Positions 1 through 10,089 of a stretch of 64,000 nt of DNA are shown piece after piece. This DNA comes from Endozoicomonas sp. NE40 (lineage in GTDB: Bacteria; Pseudomonadota; Gammaproteobacteria; Pseudomonadales; Endozoicomonadaceae). Each line of letters opens with the position of its first letter. The stretch's first letter is position 1. The position numbers and the translations under genes were made by a program. The notes below the pieces were generated by a model. That model searched no databases and was not told the origin of the DNA. It saw nothing but the letters and a program-made list of their open reading frames with translations. The stretch is taken from positions 434,001 through 498,000 of the forward strand of contig NZ_JBEWTB010000002.1 of assembly GCF_040549045.1 (NCBI RefSeq). The letters are read 5' to 3'.

Positions 1-2
1 TT

Positions 3-2598
3 CAAACCTGTTGTAAAGCGGGTTCTTTCAAATCCCGACTCTTGTTTGTGGCTACCGGTCAAAGCGCACTGTCCGGCTTGCAAAACCTGCAACGTCTAAT
101 GGGGCGCTTCCAGGTCAATGTCCAGCTGGAAGACACCGACGTAGACGCCGTTATCCGCAAAGTCATCCTGCAGAAAAAAGAGTCCAAGCGACCCGATATC
201 GAAGCCACCATGCAGGAAAACCTGGGAGAAATCACCCGGCACCTGCGTGGCACCTTAATAGAACCCCAAACAGATGACGAACAATGGATGGTAGCGGACT
301 ACCCGCTGCTGCCAGTACGCCGACGTTTTTGGGAACGCGTATTACCCGCCCTGGACAAAACCGGCACCGGCTCCCAGCTTAGAAACCAGTTAAGAGTGGT
401 GCACGAAGCCATCAAATCCACCGCATTGAACCCCCTGGGTTCAGTCGTACCTGCCGATTTCATCTACGATCAAATCTCCACCAACCTGTTACAAACAGGC
501 GTCATTGGTAAAGAGATTTACGAACAAATTGCTCGCCTGAAAGGCGGCAATGATGACGAGATTCTAAAAGGACGACTCCTTTCCCTGGTTCTGCTCATCA
601 GCAAACTGCCTACCGATGTTCCCCACGGCATTGCCGCCACAGAAGCGTTTCTGGCCGACTTGTTGCTGGATCACCTCAGCGAAGGCAAGCATGAACTTCG
701 AGCCAAGATTCCATCACTGCTGGAACAACTGGTGGAAAAAGGCGATCTGCTGCCTATGAACACCAGCGCCGGTGTCGAGTATCGCTTGCAGACCGTAGAA
801 AGCCAGAAATGGCACGACACTTTCCGCCAGCAGCAAACCGACCTGCGCGGCAACCCACACCAGCTGGAAACCTTCCGCAGCAAGGAAATCCAAAACCATA
901 TTCGTAAGCAGTTGGCACAAGCCCGTATCACTCAGGGCGTTACCGCGGAAAGCCGCACCATTGCGCTTTGTATTGATAATGACTTGCCATCCGACGCTGA
1001 TAAAAAAGCTCTACGCCCATTTATTAGAGTGTGGGGACAGCGAGTTTAATAATGCAGTAAGAAGTGCTGGTCAAGATGACGCCACACTCTTTATCCATGT
1101 TCCTGTGCTGCGTCGTAACGACTTATACGGTGCCATTGTTGACTACATAGCCGCCGAAAGAACACTGGAAATCAGTGGAGTGCCGAGCACCGATGCAGGC
1201 AAAGATGCCAAAGCAGCCATGGAGCACCGACAAAGCGATGCAAATCGTACTAAAAAGTTAATCCTGAAAGAAATCTTTGAATCTATTCAGGTGCAGTTGG
1301 CAGGTGGTGCTGAAGTATTAGGCGATACCCTAACGGAACAACTGGAAAATGGTGGCAAGAAAGCCTGCGAACGCCTTTACAGCGAATTCAAAACAGCGGA
1401 TATAGAAGGCTGGGGCAAGGTGTACGACCGAGCCAGTCGCTCTGCCGATGCCAATGCCCTGGCAGCCATTGGGCATAACGGTGAAGCCGACAAACACCCT
1501 ATTTGCACCACCATCAAACGCTTTATTGGTGTGATGAAAACCGGTGCAGAAATCCGCGAGAACTTTTTCTCTGCCCCTTATGGCTGGCCAAAAGATACGG
1601 TTGATGGTGCGCTGTACGCCATGCTGGCGGCTGGAGTGCTTAAAGCGGTTGATAATCAAGAGCAGCCGGTTGATCCAAAAAACCTGGAGCGTCCGAAAGT
1701 CGGTCAAACCAAATTCCGTCCGGAAGATGTCAGCCTTTCCAGGGCGCACCTTATTAGGGTTCGCAGTCTGATTAATGCCATTGGCGTGAGTTGTACCGCC
1801 GGAGAAGAGCAATCCAAACTAGGGCAAGCTATTTCTACCGCTAAGCAAATCGCCCGCAGTGCTGGTGGTGATGCGCCTTTGCCATTGCCACCACAAACCA
1901 CGATGCTCAATGAGCTGGAAGTCCTTTCGGGCAACGCCCAGTTGATGGCGGCTTATGAACGACAAACAGCCATTATGGATGAGCTGGAGCGTTGGAAGGC
2001 TCTGGCAGAAAAAGTCACCGTCCGTCAGCAGCAATGGGGTGAACTCAAAGATGCAGTGCGCTACTGCAAAGGGTTAGCGAGCTACCAAGAGCTACAAACC
2101 GAAATACAAGCCATTGAAAAAAATCGTAGCCTGCTAAAAGAGCCTAACCCTGTGTTGCCGCTCTTGAAAGAAGCCATCGAAGCACTGCGAGTCGCCATCA
2201 TGGCGAAATACGATGATTTTCAGAATGAGCATCAGAGTTGCCTGCAAGACCTTCAGGAAGATGCCACCTGGAACAAACTAACGGAACAGCGCCAAAAAGC
2301 ACTGCTTGCCAAGCACCATCTGGACAAGCTGGAAATGGCACCACTCGACAGCAACCACAGAGTGATTGACTGCATAGACAATACCTCGCTGGAACAGTGG
2401 AACGACAAAACGTCTGCCCTCGTCGGACGCTTTGACCGAGTGCGTCGTGATGCCATTGCCGAGTTAGAACCCAAGGTGCAGCCGGTGAGCTTGCCCAAGC
2501 CTATTATCCGGTCAGAAGCAGACCTGGAAAGCTGGATGCAAGAGGTACGAACCACCATCAGCACCTCTCTGGAACAAGGGCCTGTCTCCCTGAGATAA
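3..2598 (+). pseudogene. brxC: BREX ATPase BrxC/PglY, 3' part with apparent frameshift
   Basis: This is the C-terminal part of the large BREX ATPase; the gene begins before the window, and its Walker motifs lie upstream. The frame is open from base 3 and includes FVATGQSALS and the DTDVDAVIRK segment typical of BrxC. That frame ends at 1049 (FIRVWGQRV, stop). The protein continues in another frame from about 1036 (DSEFNNAVRSAGQDD) to 2598. Dropping one G from the G4 run near 1034-1037 joins the two frames as RVW-DSEF. The gene lies upstream of pglX and pglZ in the usual BREX order. Either the gene is broken or the read has a one-base error. Family assignment rests on my recognition of the sequence and on context. 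Confidence 0.85.
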
Positions 2599-2619
2599 CC
2601 TCCCGCCTTGAGATAACAC

Positions 2620-2653
2620 CTGGCTTGTTCGTCTACCAAGACCAACAAGCCAG
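2620..2653 (+). repeat. Perfect 10-bp inverted repeat between brxC and pglX
   Basis: CTGGCTTGTT (2620-2629) and AACAAGCCAG (2644-2653) pair perfectly around a 14-nt loop, 29 nt before the pglX start. No T-run follows, so it is more likely an RNA processing or attenuating hairpin inside the operon than a terminator. Just before it, CTG AGA TAA at the brxC stop is echoed 18 nt later, in frame, by TTG AGA TAA. Confidence 0.6.
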
Positions 2654-2682
2654 ATGATTGAAAGAATGACTTTGAGTGAACT

Positions 2683-5600
2683 ATGCGACAACCCCTCGAC
2701 AAAACCCTGAGAAACCAGCTTGAAAAAGCCGTTATTCGTGCCCGTGATCTGGTGGAATTAGCGGCAAACGAATCCTTAACCCGTTTGGGTGTGGGTGCGT
2801 CATCAGCACCTTCCTATTTGAAAGACGACGAGCGTAAGCTGCGTAACCTTCTGCGGGCTCACGCTCGTCAATTGGGTGATGAATTAGCTTCCAACGGCGA
2901 GCAAAAAACCAAGCATCTGGTGGCTGAAGTAGGCTACGAGCATTGGCACCGTATGCTGTTTGCCCGTTTCCTGGAGCAAAACAACCTGCTGATGTACGAC
3001 GCTTACACATCGGTGGATCTGGAAGAATGTCAGGAACTGGCTGCCGACGAAGGCTGTAAAGACGGTTGGCAGTTAGCCGGTAAACTGGCGCAAAAAATGT
3101 TGCCACAGATTTTCCGTGCCGACTCTCCGGTATTTAAAATCGACCTCGCCCTGGATCGAGTGCGGGAATTAGAAGCGTTGATTCTGGATCTGCCGGTGGA
3201 GGTGTTCCAAGCCCAGGACAGTTTGGGCTGGTGTTATCAGTTCTGGCAGACCAAGCGCAAAAAAGAAGTGAATGATTCCGGTGTGGCCATTGGCGCAGAC
3301 GATTTAAGCCCGGTCACTCAGCTGTTTACCGAACCGTATATGGTCAGCTTTCTGCTGGATAATAGCCTGGGTGCCTGGTGGGCAAAACGTCGTTTGCAAG
3401 ATGCCGACTTGCGTACCGCCAGTGATGAGCAAACCCTGCGTAACACCGCCGCCCTGCCAGGAATGCCACTGGATTACCTGCGCTTTGTCAAAGCAACCGA
3501 CGACCAAGGTGAACATTGGCAGCCAGCCAGCGGTTGGTTTGATGCCTGGCCGCAAACCATTAACGAACTGAAAACCCTCGACCCTTGCTGTGGTTCCGGT
3601 CACTTCCTGGTAGCGCTGTTCCTGATGCTGGTGCCGATGCGTATGCAGTTGGAAGAACTGGATGCCAAAACCGCTATCGACAAAGTCATTACCGACAACC
3701 TTCATGGTTTAGAGCTGGATAGCCGTTGTGTCGAAATTGCTGCGTTTGCCCTGGCGCTGGAAGCCTGGCGTTTCCCGAATGCCGGAGGTTATCGCACTCT
3801 GCCGCCCCTGAATATTGCCTGTTCCGGTCTGGATGTAAACGCGGCCAATAAAGAATGGAGCGCACTCGCCAAGCAGAATCCTGAAATAGCCGATGCCCTG
3901 GAATGGCTGACCGGCACCTTTAAAGATGCGCCGGTACTGGGTAGTTTGATTGATGTGAAAAATGCGGATTATCCTGGGAAAGAAGAAGGTAAAACTGCGC
4001 CTTGGCAGTTGTTGCTGGATGCTCAAGCGGTTGGTGATGAGTTGACTCAGCAAGTGCAAGTGACTGCCCAGGGTTTGGCTATGACGGCACAGTTGCTGGC
4101 TGGGGATTACTCGTTGGTTGCTACCAATGTGCCTTATTTGGCTCGGGGCAAGCAGTGTGATGTACTCAAAGATTTCAGCCATGATTATTATCCAGAAGCA
4201 AAAGCAGACTTAGCAACTGTTTTTTTGGATCGCTGCTTGGAATTCAGCCCAGAAGGAGGTTCCTCTACAATAGTTCTTCCCCAAAATTGGTTGTTCTTAA
4301 CTAGCTATAAAAAATTCCGAGAAAAGCTGCTCACTAATGATACTTGGAATTTGGTTGCTCGCTTGGGTGCAAGAGCTTTTGAAACAATCAGCGGTGAGGT
4401 CGTACAAACTATATTAATTACCCTTACCAAAGGCGCTTCAACGGAAGGAGGGGTATTGAGAGGACTGGATGTTTCTGCCTTAAAGACTACTGCAGAAAAA
4501 GCAGAGAAGCTGCTAAGTGCAACAGTAAAAGGAGTTGGGCAAGCCAAGCAACTAGGAAATCCTGATGCACGGATTTCGCTTGATGAAGAAGCTAATTTCT
4601 CATTATTAAGTGAATATGGAGACGGACTTGTAGGTTTGCAAACGAGTGATGACCCAATGTTCGTGGCTGCGTACTGGGAGGTTAAAAATCGTGATCCTGA
4701 TATTTGGGAATACATGCAATCTACTCCAGATATATTTAATAACTATGCTGGACAGTCATGGATGGTTCGTTGGGAGCAGGGAGAAGGATTACTTTTGTCT
4801 TTACCAACCGCCTATCCAACAAAGGGATTAAAAGCAGTCGGTAAGTCAGGAATAGCTATTCATCGTATGGGTAAGCTTTTTGCATACCATTATGGTAAAG
4901 AAAGATTTCATCAAAATGTGGCAACTATTATGCCCAAGAATGAAAATAACCTACCTGCGATTTGGTGTTTCTGTTCTTCCTCAGAATACAATGATGCTGT
5001 TCGTCGAATAGATCAAAAACTCAATGTGACCAATGCCACCTTGGTAAAAGTTCCTTTTGATATAGATCACTGGTCTAAAGTCGCTGAAGAGAAGTACCCG
5101 AAAGGTCTCCCAAAGCCCTACACCAACGACCCAACCCAATGGATCTTCCACGGCCACCCTTGCGGCTCCGTAGTCTGGGATGAAGAGAAGAAATGGACAA
5201 ACACCAGCAACAAACGCACCGATGACACCGTCCTGCAAGTTGCCGTAGCCCGCCTGCTCGGCTACCGCTGGCCTGCCGAGCTGGATAAGGAGATGGAGCT
5301 TGCCGAGGAAATGCATGAGTGGGTGAGTGAGTGTGATGAGCTGCTCGACCTGGTGGACGACGATGGTATTGTTGCCCTGCCTGCACTTCGTGGTGAAAAA
5401 ACAGCGGCGACCCGTTTGGAAGCCATGCTTCAAGCTGCCTATGACAAAGAGTGGTCTGCCAAGGTGCAGCACGAGCTGCTGCAAAGCGTCGGCAGCAAAA
5501 ACCTGGACACCTGGTTGCGGGATAAGTTCTTTGATCAGCACAGCAAAATGTTCGGGCATCGTCCGTTTATCTGGCAGATTTGGGATGGCTTGAAAGACGG

Positions 5601-6120
5601 TTTCTCGGTGCTGGTGAATTACCACAAACTCGATTACAAGGGTCTGGAACGTTTGATCTACACCTACCTGGGCGAGTGGATTCGTACCCAGGAACACGGA
5701 GTAAAAGAAAATATTGATGGCGCAGACATTCGCCTGACCGCCGCCAAAAGCCTGAAAATCTCTCTGGAAGCCATTCTTAAAGGCGAAGCCGTCACGGGTG
5801 AAAGCGGGCTGGATATTTTTGTGCGCTGGAAACCTCTGCACGAACAACCGATGGGCTGGAACCCGGACTTGAACGACGGTGTGCGTCTGAATATTCGCCC
5901 CTTTATGCAAGCCCCGGATGTGGGTAAGAAAAAAGGCACCGGCGTGTTACGTGGCAAGCCCAATATCAAATGGTCGAAAGACCGTGGCACCGATGTTGAT
6001 TCAGCCCCTTGGTACGACTTGGGTCTGGAATACGGTGAAAAACAAGGGGCTCGTATCAACGACCACCATATTAGCCTGGCCGATAAACAAGCTGCGAGAA
6101 ACAAGCATGCAAGTCATTGA
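2683..6120 (+). CDS. pglX: BREX adenine-specific DNA methyltransferase PglX (BrxX)
   Basis: PglX is the N6-adenine methyltransferase of BREX; it marks host DNA and is needed for phage exclusion. The 1145-aa product has the SAM-binding motif DPCCGSGHF near residues 300-308. The catalytic motif near residue 482 reads NVPY rather than the usual NPPY. The length fits the long BREX PglX proteins. The ATG at 2683 has only a weak GAG-type Shine-Dalgarno site. The next gene, pglZ, overlaps its 3' end by 14 nt, so the two are probably translationally coupled. Function is inferred from family and operon order. Confidence 0.93.
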   Translation: MRQPLDKTLRNQLEKAVIRARDLVELAANESLTRLGVGASSAPSYLKDDERKLRNLLRAHARQLGDELASNGEQKTKHLVAEVGYEHWHRMLFARFLEQNNLLMYDAYTSVDLEECQELAADEGCKDGWQLAGKLAQKMLPQIFRADSPVFKIDLALDRVRELEALILDLPVEVFQAQDSLGWCYQFWQTKRKKEVNDSGVAIGADDLSPVTQLFTEPYMVSFLLDNSLGAWWAKRRLQDADLRTASDEQTLRNTAALPGMPLDYLRFVKATDDQGEHWQPASGWFDAWPQTINELKTLDPCCGSGHFLVALFLMLVPMRMQLEELDAKTAIDKVITDNLHGLELDSRCVEIAAFALALEAWRFPNAGGYRTLPPLNIACSGLDVNAANKEWSALAKQNPEIADALEWLTGTFKDAPVLGSLIDVKNADYPGKEEGKTAPWQLLLDAQAVGDELTQQVQVTAQGLAMTAQLLAGDYSLVATNVPYLARGKQCDVLKDFSHDYYPEAKADLATVFLDRCLEFSPEGGSSTIVLPQNWLFLTSYKKFREKLLTNDTWNLVARLGARAFETISGEVVQTILITLTKGASTEGGVLRGLDVSALKTTAEKAEKLLSATVKGVGQAKQLGNPDARISLDEEANFSLLSEYGDGLVGLQTSDDPMFVAAYWEVKNRDPDIWEYMQSTPDIFNNYAGQSWMVRWEQGEGLLLSLPTAYPTKGLKAVGKSGIAIHRMGKLFAYHYGKERFHQNVATIMPKNENNLPAIWCFCSSSEYNDAVRRIDQKLNVTNATLVKVPFDIDHWSKVAEEKYPKGLPKPYTNDPTQWIFHGHPCGSVVWDEEKKWTNTSNKRTDDTVLQVAVARLLGYRWPAELDKEMELAEEMHEWVSECDELLDLVDDDGIVALPALRGEKTAATRLEAMLQAAYDKEWSAKVQHELLQSVGSKNLDTWLRDKFFDQHSKMFGHRPFIWQIWDGLKDGFSVLVNYHKLDYKGLERLIYTYLGEWIRTQEHGVKENIDGADIRLTAAKSLKISLEAILKGEAVTGESGLDIFVRWKPLHEQPMGWNPDLNDGVRLNIRPFMQAPDVGKKKGTGVLRGKPNIKWSKDRGTDVDSAPWYDLGLEYGEKQGARINDHHISLADKQAARNKHASH

Positions 6121-8137
6121 TTATTTGGTGAAGCAGCTGCACAGCAGCGCTTCTTATAACCCTGCCGTTCAGGTGCCACCCGCCGCCGTTTTGTGGACGG
6201 ACGAAGCTTGCCAGTGGCAAAGCGCCATGCCGCTGATTAAACAGTATTTGCCTGAACTGTTGGAACTGGGGGAGTATAAACCCGAAGAACGCACTGGCCC
6301 GGCTATTTGGCTCAAGTGTGTGATTGCGGGCAAATTGGAAGAGGCAGATTTCCCTAAAGGTAAAACCCCGATTATTTATTTGCCGGGCGTGAGTCGCAAA
6401 GCACTGAGGGCGGTTGAAAGTTGCTCCGATGAACTGCGCCCGTTAGCCGAGCTGCAATACCGGGGTAGTTGGTGGGCTTATAACACCACGGGGCGTGACT
6501 GGAACCTGCCGTCTTTTTTAACCAATTCAAACGTCGGCTTGGAGCTAGACGTTGCCAAGGATAAGAAAACCCAGGAAGTAATTCCCCACGTTCTGCACGA
6601 TTTGTTGGAATCCCAGGTTGAGTCTTTAAAAGGCAGAAGGCTGGAAGTTAAAGACTTTCAGGAGTTGGTGTTCAACGATCCGATTAAGGATTTGTTAGGC
6701 TGGTTGAACCAACCCGACAGCAAGCGTGAACAATGGGACGACAGCAAATGGCTACTGTTTTGCCAAACCTGCGCCAGCGAGTTTGGCTATGAACCCAGTG
6801 AACACACCGCACCGGAGATTATTCAGGCAATCGCCTCAGCCCAAGGCAAATGGGAAGAGGTGTGGCAACGGTTTGAAGATACCGCCCACAATCTTCCATC
6901 CTTGGTAAAAGCCATGCATTCTGCCAAACCGGATTTAGCCGATGATTACAGCCACTTCCCAGGGGAAAACGCTCAGGAAGAGCAAGCACTGGAAGCGGCG
7001 CTTATCGGTTTGAAAGAATTACCGACCACCGAAGTTCGGGCTAAGATTCTGGCGCTTTATGAACAGCACAAAGAGCGTGAAAGCTGGCTTTGGTATCGTT
7101 TGGGTGATTCTCGCTGGTTGCAGATGCTCGCCCAACTGGCCGAAGTAGCGCGTTTAACAGAACAACCTTTCAGCCATCAAAGCCCAAGCGATATGGCAAC
7201 CCTGTACCATGAAAAGTACTGGCAAGCCGATGCCGCCGCCATTGAGGCAATGGCTTTAGCCAGAGAGCCTGGGCAACAAGAGCTGGTGGCGGATGTGTTA
7301 GCCATTATTTATTCCCCCTGGCTCGCCGAAATCACCCAGAACTTCCAGCACCTGGTTCGTGACCAAGGCTACCCAGGGGATTCTGAAATTAAGGAAGCCG
7401 CAGCCTCTCACGACAAAGGGATGATTCTGTTCTTTGTGGACGGCTTGCGTTTTGATTGTGGTATGAAGCTGCAACAAAAGCTGGACAGTCGTGATATTGC
7501 TGCGTCCCTTAAAACTCAGTGGAGCGCCTTGCCTTCATTGACCGATACCGCTAAAGCCGCCGTAACGCCAGTGGCGGGTTCATTAACAGGCGACCAAGAG
7601 ACTCAGGATTTTAAACCAGTGGTAGCGGGTTCTGGCAGTCAGTTCAGCAGTCACCATTTCAAAAAGCTGCTGGAACAACAGGGATGGCAGTATTTGAAAG
7701 GGTTGGATACCGGTGAGCCTGATGGTCGAGCCTGGTTGCAAACCGGCGACCTGGATAATCTGGGTCACCACCAGCAGCGTAAATTGCCTTTGGGCATTGA
7801 TGCGGTGTTAGACGAAATCGCTGACAAGATCAGTCATCTGCTGGATGCAGGCTGGAAGCATATTCGCATTGTCACCGACCACGGCTGGCTATGGCTGCCG
7901 GACAAGCTGCCAAAGGCGGAGCTGGATAAGCCGCTGGTTCGCAAGTATCTGTCCCGCTGCGCGATCCTACACGACAATGCTAAAACCGGTTTGCCCCAGG
8001 TGCGCTGGCATTGGAACGCCAATGTGACCATCGCTATGGCACCTGGCGTCAGCGCCTTTACGGCAGGTGACTTCTATAACCACGGAGGCTTGAGCCTTCA
8101 GGAATGTTTGACCCCTGTGCTTGATATTAAGAAGTGA
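6107..8137 (+). CDS. pglZ: BREX phosphatase-like protein PglZ
   Basis: PglZ is the core BREX protein of the alkaline-phosphatase superfamily. The start is placed at ATG 6107 (MQVIDYLVKQ), which gives 676 aa and a 14-nt overlap with pglX. The longer frame from 5918 runs inside pglX and is unlikely. Metal-site motifs are visible: FVDGLRFD (Asp about 445), DHGW (about 591-594), and a C-terminal YNHGGLSLQE segment. The N-terminal segment GPAIWLKC resembles what NCBI calls PglZ type B; that subtype call is from memory. brxL, which normally follows in type 1 loci, is not seen. Confidence 0.92.
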   Translation: MQVIDYLVKQLHSSASYNPAVQVPPAAVLWTDEACQWQSAMPLIKQYLPELLELGEYKPEERTGPAIWLKCVIAGKLEEADFPKGKTPIIYLPGVSRKALRAVESCSDELRPLAELQYRGSWWAYNTTGRDWNLPSFLTNSNVGLELDVAKDKKTQEVIPHVLHDLLESQVESLKGRRLEVKDFQELVFNDPIKDLLGWLNQPDSKREQWDDSKWLLFCQTCASEFGYEPSEHTAPEIIQAIASAQGKWEEVWQRFEDTAHNLPSLVKAMHSAKPDLADDYSHFPGENAQEEQALEAALIGLKELPTTEVRAKILALYEQHKERESWLWYRLGDSRWLQMLAQLAEVARLTEQPFSHQSPSDMATLYHEKYWQADAAAIEAMALAREPGQQELVADVLAIIYSPWLAEITQNFQHLVRDQGYPGDSEIKEAAASHDKGMILFFVDGLRFDCGMKLQQKLDSRDIAASLKTQWSALPSLTDTAKAAVTPVAGSLTGDQETQDFKPVVAGSGSQFSSHHFKKLLEQQGWQYLKGLDTGEPDGRAWLQTGDLDNLGHHQQRKLPLGIDAVLDEIADKISHLLDAGWKHIRIVTDHGWLWLPDKLPKAELDKPLVRKYLSRCAILHDNAKTGLPQVRWHWNANVTIAMAPGVSAFTAGDFYNHGGLSLQECLTPVLDIKK

Positions 8138-8144
8138 GTGAATG

Positions 8145-8170
8145 GAGTCCGGGCTGAGTCCGGACTCTTT
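8145..8170 (+). terminator. Hairpin terminator after pglZ
   Basis: GAGTCCGG (8145-8152) pairs with CCGGACTC (8160-8167) around a 7-nt loop and is followed by TTTGGTTT. It lies between the convergent pglZ and helicase genes and probably ends the BREX transcript. The T-run is imperfect. Confidence 0.6.
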
Positions 8171-8193
8171 GGTTTGAAGGGCAAAGTTCGGGG

Positions 8194-10047
8194 TTAGAAA
8201 ACGCTGTTGTTTTTAACCCTGGACGTTTGCAGACTTTGGCTTGCCGCGTCTGAACGCTCCTGGGAATAGTCGCCACGCTGGTAAAGAAGAATCAGAGTGT
8301 CATCCACTTCCCTGTTATAGATTTCACACATTTCCGCCATATCATCCATATCCATGGCGCGCTTATAGGCATTCATTTTTCTGGACAGGTTATAGATGCT
8401 GAAAATCGAAGCCATCACCTTTTTATCTTCGGTTTTTTCACCACCGCCAGGATTCACAATAAGGTTAAATTCAATCTCTTCCCCGTTATCGATTCGAGTA
8501 GTGAACTCCTGAGCCCGAGCCTTTGCACAGCTGGGTGTGTAATCGTCATAGGTGACACCGTTAACCCATTGTGCTTTGATCCAGTTTTGATGCTCACCCC
8601 GCATTGCCCGCCCACTTTTACGCACAGGCACACCGTCTGTCAGCATCTCTTGACGGATCAGTTTGATCGCTTCTAACAGTTCTGGATCAGTGGTGAAAGG
8701 GGAATAATCAAACTCAGGCTCTGACAACTTTCCTGGCACTACGATATAACCCTGGGTGAGATAGGTTGCCGAGTCATCAAGCTTTTTGCTGACTTTGGTT
8801 TCGGGTTCCGGGGCGATGCTGGTGCCTCGGTCGAAACCTCTTACTTCGTACTTCTCACAAATCTGTTCAAATAATTGATGTAACCCTGTGAAGTCGGAGG
8901 AGTCATCCCTGGCTTCCAAATGATCAAGCAAATCGGAATAGGCTCTGACTGCATCCAAATTCGTATAATGTTTTGCCTGGATGTTGTGGTGATAACCACA
9001 GGCACGCCCCACATTGGCTTGTACAACAGCGGCTATATTGGCAATGGTGCTGTCCCAGGTGTTGATCAGTGTTTCTTTCATCTCTTGACCAAAGTTTACC
9101 CCCGCGCGAAAGCCTGCCACTGTGATAGCAATCAGTTTGTCATCAAACATGTCAGCGGTTTCATAGTCACGCTTGAAATCGTCAATAGACGAAAGCTCGT
9201 GATCTTCAATGCCCACCAGCTTTTGACCGATAATGTGGATCTGCTCTGGTGCTATTCCCTGATCTAACAACACTTGTTGTGCGGTTCTGGCTTGGCTACT
9301 GGGTACGCGAATCAGCGACCAACCAGACCCATCGTACTCTTTAAACTGCTTGATAAAACGGTTTCTGAGCAATGAATCATCACAAAAGTCACGCTGGTCT
9401 TCATCAAGCTTGACCAGTTGATTGTTGCGGTGCATCTGCCGAATGCCGTGATACTCACCACCTGTTTTATGGAATACCAGTCGAGTCTGGAAATTGTGGC
9501 GCAAAATCGAATCAGCCCCGGCGGCATACAAAGCACTGAAAGGTGTGGCTGAGATAAAAGCCATGCGACAAGTGGTATTTTCTTTTTCCAGATACTCAAA
9601 AATCTGGTTGTAGCGAACCGCATCGGATGATGACCCATAATGGCATTCGTCAATAATGATGAGCTTGGGGGCTTGGTATTTAAACTGACTCTTTAGGGCA
9701 AGGCGAAAATTGGTGAAGTTGCTCACCACAACGTTTGGACAGGCCGCTAAATCCGATTTGGCTTGTTCCTGTAAAGCGATATCAGCCATGGTGACAAGAT
9801 ACAGAGTATCCTTTAAGGCTTTACGATCACAAAGTTCCTGGTCATTTAGTCCCAGTCGCTGTTCGCAAGCCAGTGCCAAAGCGATACCTGATTTACCGGA
9901 TTGCATTTCAGCCGCAAGAACCACTGCACGTGATCCGGCGTTTAATGCGTTATGGGCTTTCTGGGCTGCATCTCGCTGATGCTGATAGGTATGTGCACTC
10001 AGGATCTGGTGTAGCCGAGTGCGATGTCTTTCTGATTGATTATTCAT
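8194..10047 (-). CDS. SF2 helicase-like ATPase, paralog 2 of a tandem pair
   Basis: This 617-aa protein carries SF2 helicase motifs in order: a Q-like YQHQRDAAQK (21-30), a Walker A-like AEMQSGKSG (46-54, Lys52), Walker B DECH (133-136), SAT (166-168), and a motif V/VI region AGFRAGVNFG then QANVGRACGYH (343-353). The Walker A lacks the usual first Gly. It is roughly half identical, by eye, to the upstream gene, so the pair is a tandem duplication. It is second in a minus-strand operon after a 42-nt gap, and converges on pglZ. No nuclease domain is apparent in it. A role in anti-phage defence is inferred from location only. Confidence 0.8.
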   Translation of the reverse strand: MNNQSERHRTRLHQILSAHTYQHQRDAAQKAHNALNAGSRAVVLAAEMQSGKSGIALALACEQRLGLNDQELCDRKALKDTLYLVTMADIALQEQAKSDLAACPNVVVSNFTNFRLALKSQFKYQAPKLIIIDECHYGSSSDAVRYNQIFEYLEKENTTCRMAFISATPFSALYAAGADSILRHNFQTRLVFHKTGGEYHGIRQMHRNNQLVKLDEDQRDFCDDSLLRNRFIKQFKEYDGSGWSLIRVPSSQARTAQQVLLDQGIAPEQIHIIGQKLVGIEDHELSSIDDFKRDYETADMFDDKLIAITVAGFRAGVNFGQEMKETLINTWDSTIANIAAVVQANVGRACGYHHNIQAKHYTNLDAVRAYSDLLDHLEARDDSSDFTGLHQLFEQICEKYEVRGFDRGTSIAPEPETKVSKKLDDSATYLTQGYIVVPGKLSEPEFDYSPFTTDPELLEAIKLIRQEMLTDGVPVRKSGRAMRGEHQNWIKAQWVNGVTYDDYTPSCAKARAQEFTTRIDNGEEIEFNLIVNPGGGEKTEDKKVMASIFSIYNLSRKMNAYKRAMDMDDMAEMCEIYNREVDDTLILLYQRGDYSQERSDAASQSLQTSRVKNNSVF

Positions 10048-10058
10048 AGGGAGAGAGC

Positions 10059-10075
10059 GGGGCCTTCCCGGCCCC
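10059..10075 (-). repeat. GC-rich hairpin between the two helicase genes
   Basis: GGGGCC (10059-10064) and GGCCCC (10070-10075) pair around a 5-nt loop in the 42-nt gap between the paralogs. No U-run follows on the minus strand. It may act in processing or in setting the ratio of the two proteins. No good Shine-Dalgarno site is seen before the downstream ATG. Confidence 0.5.
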
Positions 10076-10089
10076 TTGTAAGGATAGAA

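Noticed and set aside
1020..1050. Programmed ribosomal frameshift in brxC
   Set aside because: There is no slippery heptamer or obvious downstream stimulator, and BrxC proteins are not known to use one; mutation or read error is simpler.
4981..5910. 309-codon open frame on the minus strand within pglX
   Set aside because: It lies entirely antisense to a conserved methyltransferase gene and has no recognisable domain or ribosome site.
5918..6106. Longer N-terminus for PglZ
   Set aside because: The extra 63 codons overlap pglX and do not fit the family start; ATG 6107 gives the usual coupled overlap.
10059..10075. Rho-independent terminator between helicase paralogs
   Set aside because: The stem is strong but no T-run follows on the coding strand, so I call it only a hairpin.
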